From: Martelella limonii
GTDB lineage: Bacteria > Pseudomonadota > Alphaproteobacteria > Rhizobiales > Rhizobiaceae
Length of the DNA: 64,000 bases
Assembly (NCBI RefSeq): GCF_013344475.1
Contig: NZ_JABUOU010000005.1
Span: forward strand, 210,741 to 274,740
Reading direction: 5' to 3'
Under the pieces are notes generated by a model. It made no database searches, was not told where the DNA came from, and saw only the letters and a list, made by a program, of their open reading frames with translations. Numbering within the stretch: position 1 is the first letter of the stretch; each line of letters begins with the position of its first letter. Made by a program: the position numbers and the translations under genes. This document shows positions 44,282-53,171 of this stretch, in pieces.

Positions 44282-44932
44282 CTATTCCGCCTTGCCCGGT
44301 GCAAGCCCCATCATGGCCGCATACCAGGATGCCTCGGCCCGCGAGGAGATGCCGAGCTTGCGATAGATCGACTTGATGTGGGTCGCGACGGTATTGCCCG
44401 AGAGGCCAAGCTGCTCGGAAACATCGACATTGCGCAGACCGCGACTGATGAGCGCCAGCACCTCCCGCTCGCGTTCGGTAAGGGCGCTCTCCGGTTCCGC
44501 CGCAGGTCCGGTCAGCTGAAAATGCTCCATGATCCGCCTTGCGATTGCCGGCGACAGCGCCGGAATGCCCTCCGCAAGCTGCTGCAGCTGCCTGACGATC
44601 ATGTCGGATGGCTGCTCCTTCAAGAGATAGCCATTGGCGCCGGCCGAAAGCGCCGAGACGATATGGGCATCGTCTCCCATCGCGGTGGTGATCACGCAAA
44701 GCGTCTGCGCGTTCCGCGACCTCAGCGCCCTGAGGACCTCGATCCCGGTGCCATCCGGCAGGCTGAGATCGATCAGCGCCACGTCGTAATCATACTCAGC
44801 CGCGGCTGCGAGCCCGGCTTTCATCGTGGTCGCGGCATCAACAGCATGCGGCGCGGGGAAGGCTTTCTTCGCAATGGCCGTCAGCCATGTCCGCGCCTCT
44901 CCCAGGTCCTCGACAATCAAGATGCGTGTCAT
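44282..44932 (-). CDS. LuxR/NarL-type response regulator
   Basis: 216 residues from the ATG at 44932. The receiver domain has ILIVEDLGEARTW with the acidic pocket, phospho-acceptor Asp in VALIDLSLPDGTG, and Lys in GYLLKEQPSD. The C-terminal HTH is LTEREREVLALISRGLRNVDVSEQLGL with NTVATHIKSIYRKLGISSR. The start overlaps the sensor kinase stop by 4 bp (ATGA), forming a classical two-component pair. The best local target is the divergent autotransporter gene. Confidence 0.92.
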   Translation of the reverse strand: MTRILIVEDLGEARTWLTAIAKKAFPAPHAVDAATTMKAGLAAAAEYDYDVALIDLSLPDGTGIEVLRALRSRNAQTLCVITTAMGDDAHIVSALSAGANGYLLKEQPSDMIVRQLQQLAEGIPALSPAIARRIMEHFQLTGPAAEPESALTEREREVLALISRGLRNVDVSEQLGLSGNTVATHIKSIYRKLGISSRAEASWYAAMMGLAPGKAE

Positions 44933-47082
44933 GGCTGGTGGTCCTCCGTCAGCGGAAAGCGGGCGCGAACGGAAAGGCCAGGCTGTCCATCGCAGAGATG
45001 CAGCGTGCCATGAAGCGCGACAAGGCGGGCTTCCAGATTGGCGAGGCCATTGCCGGTCCGCTCCGTCTGCGCGGAAAGCCCCCGGCCATTGTCGCTGACG
45101 TCGAGTTCTACGATGCCGTCTTTGACGCCAAAGCGCACCCGCATCCGCCCTGCCCCGGAGTGGCGGATGGTGTTGCTGATGATTTCGCGCAGAATGGAAC
45201 GCAACGCATAGGCGACGTTCGGCGCGAGCATGACATCGCCATCGTCGCTGGCATCCTGCCAGTCGAGCGTGATATCGGCCGCCGCCAGCCGTTCCAGCGC
45301 CTCGATCCTGAGATCGGCGAGCAGCTCGTCCAGCCTCTTGCCGCCGCGCGCTGCATTGTTGACGATATCGCGCAGGTCCGAAATCGTTTCGCGGATCAGC
45401 GTGTCCTTGCGTTCGGGAGTCTGGCTGTGAAGGGCGGAAAGCAGCTGTGCGCCCATATTGTCGTGCATGTCGCGGGCTATGCGCATGCGCTCCTCGCTCG
45501 CCCCCCTCTCGCGCGCATCGCGGCTCATGATGGCATGGCCGAGCATCGCACATATGTCGGCGGCAAAGCGGCGGTCCCGCGGGCTGAACAGCCGCCTGCC
45601 CCGATGGGCGTAGGTCAATTTCAGCGGAGAAAGCCCGGCAATGGCCGGCAGGCGAAGCGACAGCCCGTCATCGGCGATGGATGGTTCGGTTTCATGAGAA
45701 TAGCTGTCGACGGAGATCTGCAGCGGCTGAAACGCGTCCTGAAGGATCTGCCGCCAGCGTTCCTCCTGCACCCTGTTTTCGGCAAGGGCGATGTCGACGA
45801 TCCGTCCGAACAATGTTTCGCGGTCGAATGCGTGCCGCGCCATCAGCCGCCTTGCCATCCAGTCGCGGAAGGGCAGATAGACCAGCGCGACGACCAGCAG
45901 CGATAGCGCGAAGGCTTCCGACCGGTCGATGGCCATGAAATAGATCAGCGTCGCATCAAGCAGAAGCAGAAGAGCAAAGGCGCCGAGATAGGTCAGAACC
46001 GCAAAGGCCCAGCCTTCAAGCTCGAACAGCCGATAGCGGGCAACGCCCACGGCAACGCAAACGAACAGGAGGCCGAACAACACGAAGGCATAGCCCTGCT
46101 CGATCGTCGGGCGAACGCCGAACAGGTTTGGAAGGATGATGACCGAAACGAAGCTCCCCGCGCAAAGGCCGACGGACAGCGCAAACCAGCGGATCGCAGC
46201 ACGGCCCGCGGGGTCCCGGCGGCTCACCGCATATTGCACGGCAGCGCTGACAAGAATGCCAGCCATGAGGATCACCACGGAGACAAAGACGCCCTCGGTC
46301 GGGCTCGGGAACACGCGCTGCAGGCAGTCCAGTACCCAGACGGCCCCGAACAGGAGTGCCAGGACCAGGATAAGCCGGTTTGAAGCCAGCCTCCTCGGAT
46401 AGACGAGGAAGAGCCCGAGCAGGGCAACGCCGAAAGAGAGCGTTCCGAAGTGATTGAGCGCGGACAGCGCATGGAAGAGATCGCCGGGTAGCGCCAGTTC
46501 GCGCGTCGAATAGATGGCCGCCGGAAATGCCGAAACGGGGATCGATATCCCGGCTGCAGCCAAAAGCCGCGCGGCCATGTCGTCGCGGCGCAGGCTCCAG
46601 ACCCAGACGCCGATCAGAAGCGTTGCAAGCCCGGTCACGATCTGGACCCAGAACACGGCAGGCAGGCTGTCCATGGGGCGGTGCGGGGCAGGGGTGACCA
46701 GGAATTGCCGAACCTCGGGTTCATTTGCCGAAATGGTGACGGCATCGGCGGACAGGACCCGGTTCAGCAGCCTTTGCCGCTCGAAGAAGCGGGCAAGCGC
46801 CTTGTAGCTTTCCGCCACATCCGGCTCGTCGATCAGATCGCCCGGCTCCGGAACGACGTCGCCGATCGCCGAAACCGCCATGCCGGGCGGCAGCAGCCGT
46901 GCGGGACCATCGGGTGCCACGTCTTCGATGCGGACGATGGAAGACCAGTCTTCGACCGAGAAACGCAGCCCCAGCCAGGGGCGATCAAGCGCGACGGCAA
47001 GCGTTGCCAGGACTGCGGCAAGTCCAGCGAGAGCGGCAATGGCCAGAACAGTAAACGGCGTCAAACTTTTGAGCACCTGCAA
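44929..47082 (-). CDS. Membrane sensor histidine kinase (HisKA_3 type)
   Basis: 717 residues. One N-terminal helix is followed by a small PDZ-like or periplasmic domain (residues about 30-130: RFSVEDWSSIVRIEDVAPDGPA). Then about seven to eight helices (150-400) resemble a 7TM sensor. A cytoplasmic part carries RIARDMHDNMGAQLLSALHS with the phospho-accepting His, followed by a HATPase with NTIRHSGAGRMRV and DNGRGLSAQTERTGNGLANLEARL. It pairs with the overlapping response regulator gene. Signal unknown. It is divergent from the autotransporter, with 141 bp between. Confidence 0.9.
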   Translation of the reverse strand: MQVLKSLTPFTVLAIAALAGLAAVLATLAVALDRPWLGLRFSVEDWSSIVRIEDVAPDGPARLLPPGMAVSAIGDVVPEPGDLIDEPDVAESYKALARFFERQRLLNRVLSADAVTISANEPEVRQFLVTPAPHRPMDSLPAVFWVQIVTGLATLLIGVWVWSLRRDDMAARLLAAAGISIPVSAFPAAIYSTRELALPGDLFHALSALNHFGTLSFGVALLGLFLVYPRRLASNRLILVLALLFGAVWVLDCLQRVFPSPTEGVFVSVVILMAGILVSAAVQYAVSRRDPAGRAAIRWFALSVGLCAGSFVSVIILPNLFGVRPTIEQGYAFVLFGLLFVCVAVGVARYRLFELEGWAFAVLTYLGAFALLLLLDATLIYFMAIDRSEAFALSLLVVALVYLPFRDWMARRLMARHAFDRETLFGRIVDIALAENRVQEERWRQILQDAFQPLQISVDSYSHETEPSIADDGLSLRLPAIAGLSPLKLTYAHRGRRLFSPRDRRFAADICAMLGHAIMSRDARERGASEERMRIARDMHDNMGAQLLSALHSQTPERKDTLIRETISDLRDIVNNAARGGKRLDELLADLRIEALERLAAADITLDWQDASDDGDVMLAPNVAYALRSILREIISNTIRHSGAGRMRVRFGVKDGIVELDVSDNGRGLSAQTERTGNGLANLEARLVALHGTLHLCDGQPGLSVRARFPLTEDHQP

Positions 47083-47223
47083 CGCTTCTCCGTAGAACGG
47101 TTCTACTGGTTTTATACATGCGTGGCGCGCCGGAACCTCACCTGTTCAGGTGATGCCGCGACGCATTCTGCTCCGCTACTGCTCCTTGAGGCATTGTTGA
47201 CTCATCGGAAGGGCACTTTTTCA

Positions 47224-49584
47224 ATGACGGCGAAGACTTACAAGAGGTTTTTTCGATCCACCGCGCTGACCTCACTGTCACTTGTTGTGGTATCGGGCGC
47301 CAGTGCAGAAGAAACCGCCAGCATCCAGATCTTCAATCCGGCTGCGGAGATACGCGCCTATTACGGCGATCCCGAAGATACGACCTACGGCAAGGGCCTG
47401 ACCGACATGGCGACGATCGGCGGGATCACGGCCGACGGCAGCGCCTTTGTCGGCACGGTGTATCGCAGCTATGCCAAGAGCATCCAGAGCGGTTTCATAT
47501 GGGATGCCGCGAATGGCACGCGGCCTTCGGCCGACCGCCCCGCCAGTTCGCCGCTGGTGCAGGGACAGTCCTACACATCCACCGACATTTCCGAGGACGG
47601 CAGCGTCATCGTGGGCAAGGCCTCGGGCGATCTCTTCGGCACGGGCGGGGCCTATCGCTGGACGGAAGCTGGCGGGTTTCAAGCGCTCGGCACGCTCAAT
47701 GACGGCTTCACCTCGTTGGCGACGGCCGTTTCCGGGGATGGAAAGGTCGTGGTCGGCTATAGCGGCGGCCTGAACAATGGCGAAGGTTTCCGCTGGACCG
47801 CGGATAACGGCATGCAAAGCCTTGGCTTCCTTCCCGGCGGGGACACCATCAAGGCGGACCAGCCGCTTTCTGCAAATTACGACGGCTCGGTGGTCGTCGG
47901 CATGGCTATGACTGCCGGCAACCTTCAGAACGGGTTCCGTTGGACCGAGGCGACGGGCATTGAGGCGTTGCCCTCCCTTGAAAACAAGCTCACCGTTGCG
48001 ACCGACATTTCCTGGGACGGCAGCATCATCGCCGGCTACTCGCAAAAGGGATATGCGGCTCAAGCCGTCCGCTGGGTCAATGGCGAGATCGGCTCGCTGG
48101 GTGGACTTGATGGCGCGCCCTCGGTCCTGTCCTGGGCCCAGGGCATTTCGGGCAATGGCCAGGTCATCGTCGGCAATGTCAGCTATAATGGCGAGCACGG
48201 CTTCCGGTGGTCCGAGGACACCGGCATGGTGACGGTCGAGGACTGGCTGCGCGCAAGCGGCGCGGAGGTGCCTGCGAATTTCCCCGGCCAGTCGATCATC
48301 ACGGAGACCGCCGATGCCACCAATGAAGACGGCTCGGTCGTGGTCGGACGGACGCGCGATGACGAGGTCTACATCGCGCGCGGCAACGGGACCGGGCCAA
48401 GCGGTAATTTGCCAGGCGGCGGTACCGGCGGCGGCACGACAGGTGGCGGAAGCACGGGTGGCGGTTCGACCGGTGGCGGGTCCACTGGCGGGAACAGCGG
48501 CGGCGGAACGGCTGGCGGTGGAACAACGGGCAATGGCGGCACGGGCGGCGGCACGGGCGGCAATACCGGTGGCAACACGGGCGGCGGCGGCACAGGCGGC
48601 AATACCGGCGGCGGTACGGCCGGCGGCGGATCGGGCGCAGGCGGCGGCGCGGGCCTGATCACCGTCACGTCGCTCGCGGCAAGCCTTGGCACCACGGCGA
48701 CTGCCGCGACGGCCACGCTGAACAGCCTTGGGATCATCACCAATGGCGCGGGCTCCCGCCCGCTCGACCGGCGCGCGCCCGCGGGCAAATCGATCACCTG
48801 GGCAAGCGGCGACTGGGGCAGTGACGATCACGGCAGCCGCGACGGCACGCTCGGGCTTGGCGAATTCGGCTTCGGTCACAATTTTGGTCCCATCCAGTTG
48901 AACGGCATCGTCGGCTATACCGGTCTCAACCAGAACACGATGTTTGGTGGCAGCACCGATGTGAATGCCGGTTACGTCAAGCTTGAAGCCATGGGCCTTT
49001 TGGCGGGAGATGAGGTCAGCGGGCTCTGGGGCGTCGTCACCGGCGTCGGGCTCTGGGGCGAAGCCGATATCACCCGCAACTACGTCACCAATGGCGGCCT
49101 GATCGATAGCTCCGTCGGCAATACCGGTACGGAAGGCTATGGCATCCGCGGCCGTCTGGAGTGGGAAAACGCCCTGCCCTACCTCTCGCCCTATGGCGAG
49201 GTCTCCTTTGCGAGTAACTGCCTCAATGGCTACACGGAAACCGGCGGCGCCTTCCCGGCTTCATTCGACAGGCTGTGCGACGATACGACAGAGCTGCGTT
49301 ACGGCTTCGACACCACCATTCCGGTCAGCGAAAAGGTCAACCTGATCGGCACGCTCGAAGGCGTCCATCGGTTCCAGAGCCATGGTTCCAATGTCAGCGG
49401 ACAGGTGCTCGGGCTTGGCGGCTTCAACTTCGCAGGCGCTTCCTATCAGCAGGACTGGCTGCGCGCCGGGGCCGGTTTCGAGGTCGATATTGCGGGCTCC
49501 ACCCTGTCGATCATGGGCAATGTCACCACGCGTGGCGAATCGGCCAATGCCTGGGTTGCGGCTAACTGGCGCGTGACCTTCTGA
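47224..49584 (+). CDS. Autotransporter with HAF-type repeats and Gly-rich linker
   Basis: 786 residues from the ATG at 47224 (GGAAGGG 11 bases upstream). A signal peptide ends near VVSGASAEE. The passenger has at least seven HAF-like repeats centred on DGSxxVG, e.g. ITADGSAFVG, ISEDGSVIVG, VSGDGKVVVG, NYDGSVVVG, ISWDGSIIAG, ISGNGQVIVG and NEDGSVVVG, each followed by GFRW-like strands. A linker of about 80 residues of GGGT/GGGS (bases about 48415-48655) precedes an autotransporter beta-barrel ending NWRVTF with terminal Phe. It is probably exposed or secreted at the cell surface, regulated by the divergent two-component system. Confidence 0.87.
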   Translation: MTAKTYKRFFRSTALTSLSLVVVSGASAEETASIQIFNPAAEIRAYYGDPEDTTYGKGLTDMATIGGITADGSAFVGTVYRSYAKSIQSGFIWDAANGTRPSADRPASSPLVQGQSYTSTDISEDGSVIVGKASGDLFGTGGAYRWTEAGGFQALGTLNDGFTSLATAVSGDGKVVVGYSGGLNNGEGFRWTADNGMQSLGFLPGGDTIKADQPLSANYDGSVVVGMAMTAGNLQNGFRWTEATGIEALPSLENKLTVATDISWDGSIIAGYSQKGYAAQAVRWVNGEIGSLGGLDGAPSVLSWAQGISGNGQVIVGNVSYNGEHGFRWSEDTGMVTVEDWLRASGAEVPANFPGQSIITETADATNEDGSVVVGRTRDDEVYIARGNGTGPSGNLPGGGTGGGTTGGGSTGGGSTGGGSTGGNSGGGTAGGGTTGNGGTGGGTGGNTGGNTGGGGTGGNTGGGTAGGGSGAGGGAGLITVTSLAASLGTTATAATATLNSLGIITNGAGSRPLDRRAPAGKSITWASGDWGSDDHGSRDGTLGLGEFGFGHNFGPIQLNGIVGYTGLNQNTMFGGSTDVNAGYVKLEAMGLLAGDEVSGLWGVVTGVGLWGEADITRNYVTNGGLIDSSVGNTGTEGYGIRGRLEWENALPYLSPYGEVSFASNCLNGYTETGGAFPASFDRLCDDTTELRYGFDTTIPVSEKVNLIGTLEGVHRFQSHGSNVSGQVLGLGGFNFAGASYQQDWLRAGAGFEVDIAGSTLSIMGNVTTRGESANAWVAANWRVTF
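48415..48655 (+). repeat. In-frame GC-rich tandem repeat encoding the Gly/Thr/Ser linker
   Basis: Degenerate GGCGGC(A/G)(C/G) units encode runs such as GGGSTGGGSTGGGSTGG. Units of 12 and 15 bases are repeated with synonymous changes. Such tracts can vary in length by slippage, always in multiples of three here. It separates the passenger from the barrel of the autotransporter. Confidence 0.85.
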
Positions 49585-49609
49585 GAGATTTGAAACGGCA
49601 TTGATGCGC

Positions 49610-49639
49610 GGTAGGCGGGCTAACGGCCCGCCTACCTTT
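49610..49639. terminator. Bidirectional terminator after the autotransporter
   Basis: Perfect 11-bp stem GGTAGGCGGGC / GCCCGCCTACC with loop TAACG, followed by TTTCCGTTT. It sits between convergent stops at 49584 and 49651. Confidence 0.8.
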
Positions 49640-49650
49640 CCGTTTGTGGG

Positions 49651-50634
49651 TCAGCCCCAGACGGTGGCGAAGAGACGCATCCAGTTCCCGCCGAGGATCT
49701 TCAAGATGCGGGCATCAGACCAGCCCCGGCGCTGCATTTCCGCCGTCAGGTTCGGAAATTCGTCATTGCGGCGAATGCCCTCGGGCTTGGTGATCTTGGC
49801 AGAGCCGAATTCGGTCAGCGTGCGACCCGTGCCCTTGTCCTTGTTGGCCCACAAGAGCCAAGGGCCAGGGCGTGGCCGGTTGTGGTTGAAGTCGGTTCCG
49901 ATCGCGACATGGTCCTCGCCAACCAGATCCATGGTGTATTCCATGGCGTCGATGACATCGGCGACGGTCGCGTCATTGCCCTTCGCAAGACCCGGCGCAA
50001 AGAGCGAGGTGCCGATGACGCCGCCCTTTTCCGCGCATGCCTTGAAGACCTCGTCCGGCTTGTTGCGCGGCACATCCTTCAGGCTGCGCGGCAGGCAGTG
50101 GGTAATGGCAACCGGCTTTTGCGAATAGGCGATCGTGTCGAGCGCGGTCTGGACGCCGACATGGGAGAGGTCGATCAGGATGCCGCAACGGCCCATTTCG
50201 TCGACGGCCTCGCGGCCGAAGCCGGTCAGTCCGCTGTCCTTTTCTTCCAGATAGCCCGCGCCGAACAGCGTCTGGGTGTTGTAGGTCAGCTGCATGATGT
50301 TGACGCCGAGATCCTTGAAGATCGCGAAATAATCGAGCCGGTCCTCGACAGGCGACGTGTTCTGCCAGCCGAAGATGATGCCGACCTTGCCTTCCGCCTT
50401 GGCGCGGCGGATATCGTCCAGCGTCCTGACGGGCATGGCGATATCGGCGTTTTCGGCAAGTTTGTGCTTCCACATGATCACGTATTCGATCCCGCCCTCG
50501 AAATTCTCCCAGAGAACGGAAGAGGCGCTGATCGCGGTCACGCCGCCGCTCTTTGCTTCCAGAAGGATGTCGCGGTTGAAGTCAGAGCATTGCAGCGCGT
50601 CGATGACGATTGCGGAGGAATGAAGGTCGGTCAT
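49651..50634 (-). CDS. M19 membrane-dipeptidase-like protein with altered metal ligands
   Basis: 327 residues, within the family length. The layout is that of renal-dipeptidase relatives: GVNIMQLTYN, ILIDLSHVGVQTA (His retained), PVAITHCLPRSLKDVPRNKPDEV (His retained), GGVIGTSLFAPGL, and HVAIGTDFNHN (Asp retained). The N-terminal DGHxD is replaced (IDALQCSDFNRD) and the bridging Glu of the IEG motif is Gln (FGWQNTSP). The binuclear zinc site is therefore incomplete. No signal peptide is evident, so it is probably cytoplasmic. It follows the flavoprotein gene by 15 bp. It may hydrolyse an unusual amide or be a binding protein. Confidence 0.8.
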   Translation of the reverse strand: MTDLHSSAIVIDALQCSDFNRDILLEAKSGGVTAISASSVLWENFEGGIEYVIMWKHKLAENADIAMPVRTLDDIRRAKAEGKVGIIFGWQNTSPVEDRLDYFAIFKDLGVNIMQLTYNTQTLFGAGYLEEKDSGLTGFGREAVDEMGRCGILIDLSHVGVQTALDTIAYSQKPVAITHCLPRSLKDVPRNKPDEVFKACAEKGGVIGTSLFAPGLAKGNDATVADVIDAMEYTMDLVGEDHVAIGTDFNHNRPRPGPWLLWANKDKGTGRTLTEFGSAKITKPEGIRRNDEFPNLTAEMQRRGWSDARILKILGGNWMRLFATVWG

Positions 50635-50649
50635 GGGTCTTTCCTAAAA

Positions 50650-52080
50650 TCAGGCGGTGGCGGCAAGGTTGGTCGGGAGCCATTCCTCGCCGGTCATGTC
50701 GGGAATGTCGTAGTTGCGGAAGCGGGCCAGATGGATCGCCGCGTCCTCGGCCATGAAGGAGCGGACCAGACCGGATGCCAGCCGGCGCGCACCTTCGCTC
50801 GAGGAGGGAATGCCGGAGGTCACCTTGCCGTGGCTCGGAACCGAGGGGTAGGCAAAGCAGGCGAGCCTTGAAAGCGCGGGGCACGCCCCTTCCTGTTTCT
50901 CGAGGAAGGTGAAGTCGGGCGCGAGATAGGGATGGGCGGCAAGGCCCGGATTTTCCGCCGCCTTGTTGGCGCCCATGACATCGCCCCAACTGCGGATATG
51001 CGGCGCGAATTCCGCAAGCTCCGGGCGTTGGGAAAGGTCGATGCCGAAGCCCGTGGCAAAGATCGCGACATCGGCGTCGAGCGCGCCTTTGGGTGTCATG
51101 ACGCGGATGCCGTCTGCGCGCTCCTCGATCGCGGTCACCGGAGCCCCGACATGGAGAAAGGCATTGGCATGGCGGGCGACGCGTTCGACGGAATGTTTCG
51201 GCGGCGGCACGGGGAAACGGTCGCCCTCGTTCATGATTTCCCACTTGACCTCGTCAGGCAGGCCGACGAAGCCCGCCGTCATGCCGCGCGAGCCGGTTCC
51301 GGTGAACTTGTCGATGACGGGTATGGCAGGGCGGCGCACCAGAAGGTCGAGCCTCGCGCAGCCTTCTTCGAGCGCGGTTGCCGCATTGTCCATGGCCGAG
51401 GCGCCGGCACCCACGACGATCACCCGCTTGCCCCTGAGGGTCGCGGTGTCGAAGACATCGGCGGAGTGATAGACCTTGCCCTTCGGGATATGGCGCGCGA
51501 CCTCCGGAAGGCGCGGCGCGCCCATGGCGTCGAGCCCGGTTGCGATCACCACGCGGCGCGCATAGACCGGCCCTTCCGATGTCGTCAGTCGCAGAAGATC
51601 GCCCTCGGGCGTGATCCTTTCGACCGCGCATTTATTGACGACATCGGCCTCGCTCACGCGCGCAAACCAGTTCATGTAGTCCATCCACATGGTGCGCGGC
51701 GCAAGCTCCATCCGCTCCCAGGCATCGGCGCCCCACTGCGCCTCGAACCAGGCGCGGAAGGTGAGCGCCGGAATGCCCATCGCGGGACCGGCCGCCTGCT
51801 TGAGCGTGCGCAGCGTCTCCATGCGCGCATAGGTGACCCACGGCCCTTCCCTGCCCTTGCTGGCGCGGTCGAAGAGCCGGATCCTGAAAATTCCCTCCAT
51901 GCGGAGCGCAAGATTGGCGGCGAGGCCGCAAAGACCCGCGCCGACGATCGCCACATCCAGAACCTCCGCGCCCGCCGGCCCTTCCCTGCTCGGCATCCAT
52001 GCCTTCGGCGGCAGGTTCAAAAGCGTGCGTTGCCGCAGAAGTTCGGCCTCGAGGGCCGCAAGTCCGGACGGTTGCGTCAT
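50650..52080 (-). CDS. Flavin-containing monooxygenase-like FAD/NAD(P) oxidoreductase
   Basis: 476 residues. There are two dinucleotide-binding motifs: DVAIVGAGLCGLAANLALRM near residue 43 (FAD) and KRVIVVGAGASAMDNAATAL near residue 220 (NADPH). A later VAIFATGFGID (ATG motif) completes the two-dinucleotide-binding fold. PWVTYARMETLRT occupies the place of the FMO fingerprint region. It lies between the dipeptidase-like gene and lysR on the same strand. Likely oxygenates a nitrogen, sulfur or carbonyl group of the compound taken up by the divergent TRAP transporter; the substrate is not readable. Confidence 0.82.
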   Translation of the reverse strand: MTQPSGLAALEAELLRQRTLLNLPPKAWMPSREGPAGAEVLDVAIVGAGLCGLAANLALRMEGIFRIRLFDRASKGREGPWVTYARMETLRTLKQAAGPAMGIPALTFRAWFEAQWGADAWERMELAPRTMWMDYMNWFARVSEADVVNKCAVERITPEGDLLRLTTSEGPVYARRVVIATGLDAMGAPRLPEVARHIPKGKVYHSADVFDTATLRGKRVIVVGAGASAMDNAATALEEGCARLDLLVRRPAIPVIDKFTGTGSRGMTAGFVGLPDEVKWEIMNEGDRFPVPPPKHSVERVARHANAFLHVGAPVTAIEERADGIRVMTPKGALDADVAIFATGFGIDLSQRPELAEFAPHIRSWGDVMGANKAAENPGLAAHPYLAPDFTFLEKQEGACPALSRLACFAYPSVPSHGKVTSGIPSSSEGARRLASGLVRSFMAEDAAIHLARFRNYDIPDMTGEEWLPTNLAATA

Positions 52081-52098
52081 GAAGTTCGGTTCCTTGAG

Positions 52099-53064
52099 TT
52101 ACAGGCTGGACCGCTCCAGCAGGCGGACATCGGAGGGATCGTGAAACACGCAGTCGGGGATAATTTCAGAACAGGCGGCCTTGAAGCTTGCCGCAAAGGT
52201 GAGGAGTTCGCCGGGAAGCAGACGTCCGGCGGCACTGAAAAGGCCCCAGATATAGCTGAGCTCGACCGACAGGGGGCGGATCGAAACGCCTTCGACCGGA
52301 ATGCCGAAGGCCGTGATCGGGTCGATGATCGCGATGCCGAGCCCGGCGCGCGCAGCCATCATGGCATTGAGCGAGGAATTGGTGACGATCTCGCCAGCGG
52401 GCGCAATGTTCTGGCGGGCAAGCGCGCCATTGATCTTGCCACGGATCCGGTAGGCATTGCCGACGGTCAGAAGGCGGGCGCTTGCGAGAGCGCGGAGCGG
52501 AAGCGGGTCTCCGACATCGAAAGCGCCCCCCTTTTCGACGGCGGCGACCAGCCGGGATTCGCAGATCACCTTGGCTTCGAGCGTGGCATGTTCCAGGGGT
52601 AGCGCGGAAATGCCGAAATCTGCGGTGCGATTGGTGACTGCGCGCGCCACATGTTCGGCATTCATGGTCTCGATGTTGACGACGCCCGGGAGATCACCCC
52701 CCATGCGGGCAAGCGTGGGGCTCAAGAGACCGCCGGCCATGGTGGGGGTGGCGGCGATGTCGATGGCCGCGATCCGGCCCTCGCGGATGGCGGCCGCGCG
52801 TTCGCGGATCTGGTGCAGGCCCGCCATCAGCCGCTGCACTTCGCCATAGAATTGCAGGCCGCGCTCGGTGGGCGAAATGCGCGGACCGTTGCGGTGGAAC
52901 AGCGGGAAGCCGACGGCCTCTTCCAGCTCCTTGATCTGGCGCGTCACCGCAGGCTGGCCGATGCCCAGTTCCCTTGCGGCAGCCGTCATCGAGCCGCAGG
53001 CCATGGCGGCCTGGAAGGCTTCGAGCGATTTCACATCGGAAATTTTATCATTCGATATTGACAT
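52099..53064 (-). CDS. LysR-family transcriptional regulator
   Basis: 321 residues from the ATG at 53064; an ATG at 53085 is also possible and would add 7 residues. The winged HTH is LEAFQAAMACGSMTAAARELG, then IGQPAVTRQIKELEEAVGFPLF. The effector domain follows with IAATPTMAGGLLSP, FGISALPLEHATLEAKVI and AARAGLGIAIIDP. It is divergent from the TRAP operon and upstream of the flavoprotein and dipeptidase genes, so it probably controls both directions. Like other LysR proteins it likely responds to a pathway ligand. Confidence 0.88.
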   Translation of the reverse strand: MSISNDKISDVKSLEAFQAAMACGSMTAAARELGIGQPAVTRQIKELEEAVGFPLFHRNGPRISPTERGLQFYGEVQRLMAGLHQIRERAAAIREGRIAAIDIAATPTMAGGLLSPTLARMGGDLPGVVNIETMNAEHVARAVTNRTADFGISALPLEHATLEAKVICESRLVAAVEKGGAFDVGDPLPLRALASARLLTVGNAYRIRGKINGALARQNIAPAGEIVTNSSLNAMMAARAGLGIAIIDPITAFGIPVEGVSIRPLSVELSYIWGLFSAAGRLLPGELLTFAASFKAACSEIIPDCVFHDPSDVRLLERSSL

Positions 53065-53171
53065 ATTAAGCTCATCATTATCCATATATGTGATATTGGC
53101 AAGTGCAGATCGAGCCATTCATGCGCCAACCGCCTGAAGCGGGAAGGTGCAATAAAGAGAGGAATAGCAGC

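Noticed and set aside
48415-48655. Tandem repeats that superficially look like a CRISPR or minisatellite array
   Set aside because: Units are short, degenerate, in frame and encode a Gly-rich linker; no constant repeat with unique spacers.
47278-48879. A 533-codon minus-strand frame opposite the autotransporter
   Set aside because: Low-complexity Ala/Arg-rich antisense translation with no start signal; the plus frame has signal peptide, repeats and barrel.
53079-53095. TATC-N9-GATA inverted repeat near the LysR start as a LysR operator
   Set aside because: Arms are only 4 bp in an AT-rich patch and overlap the uncertain start region; no second copy was found.
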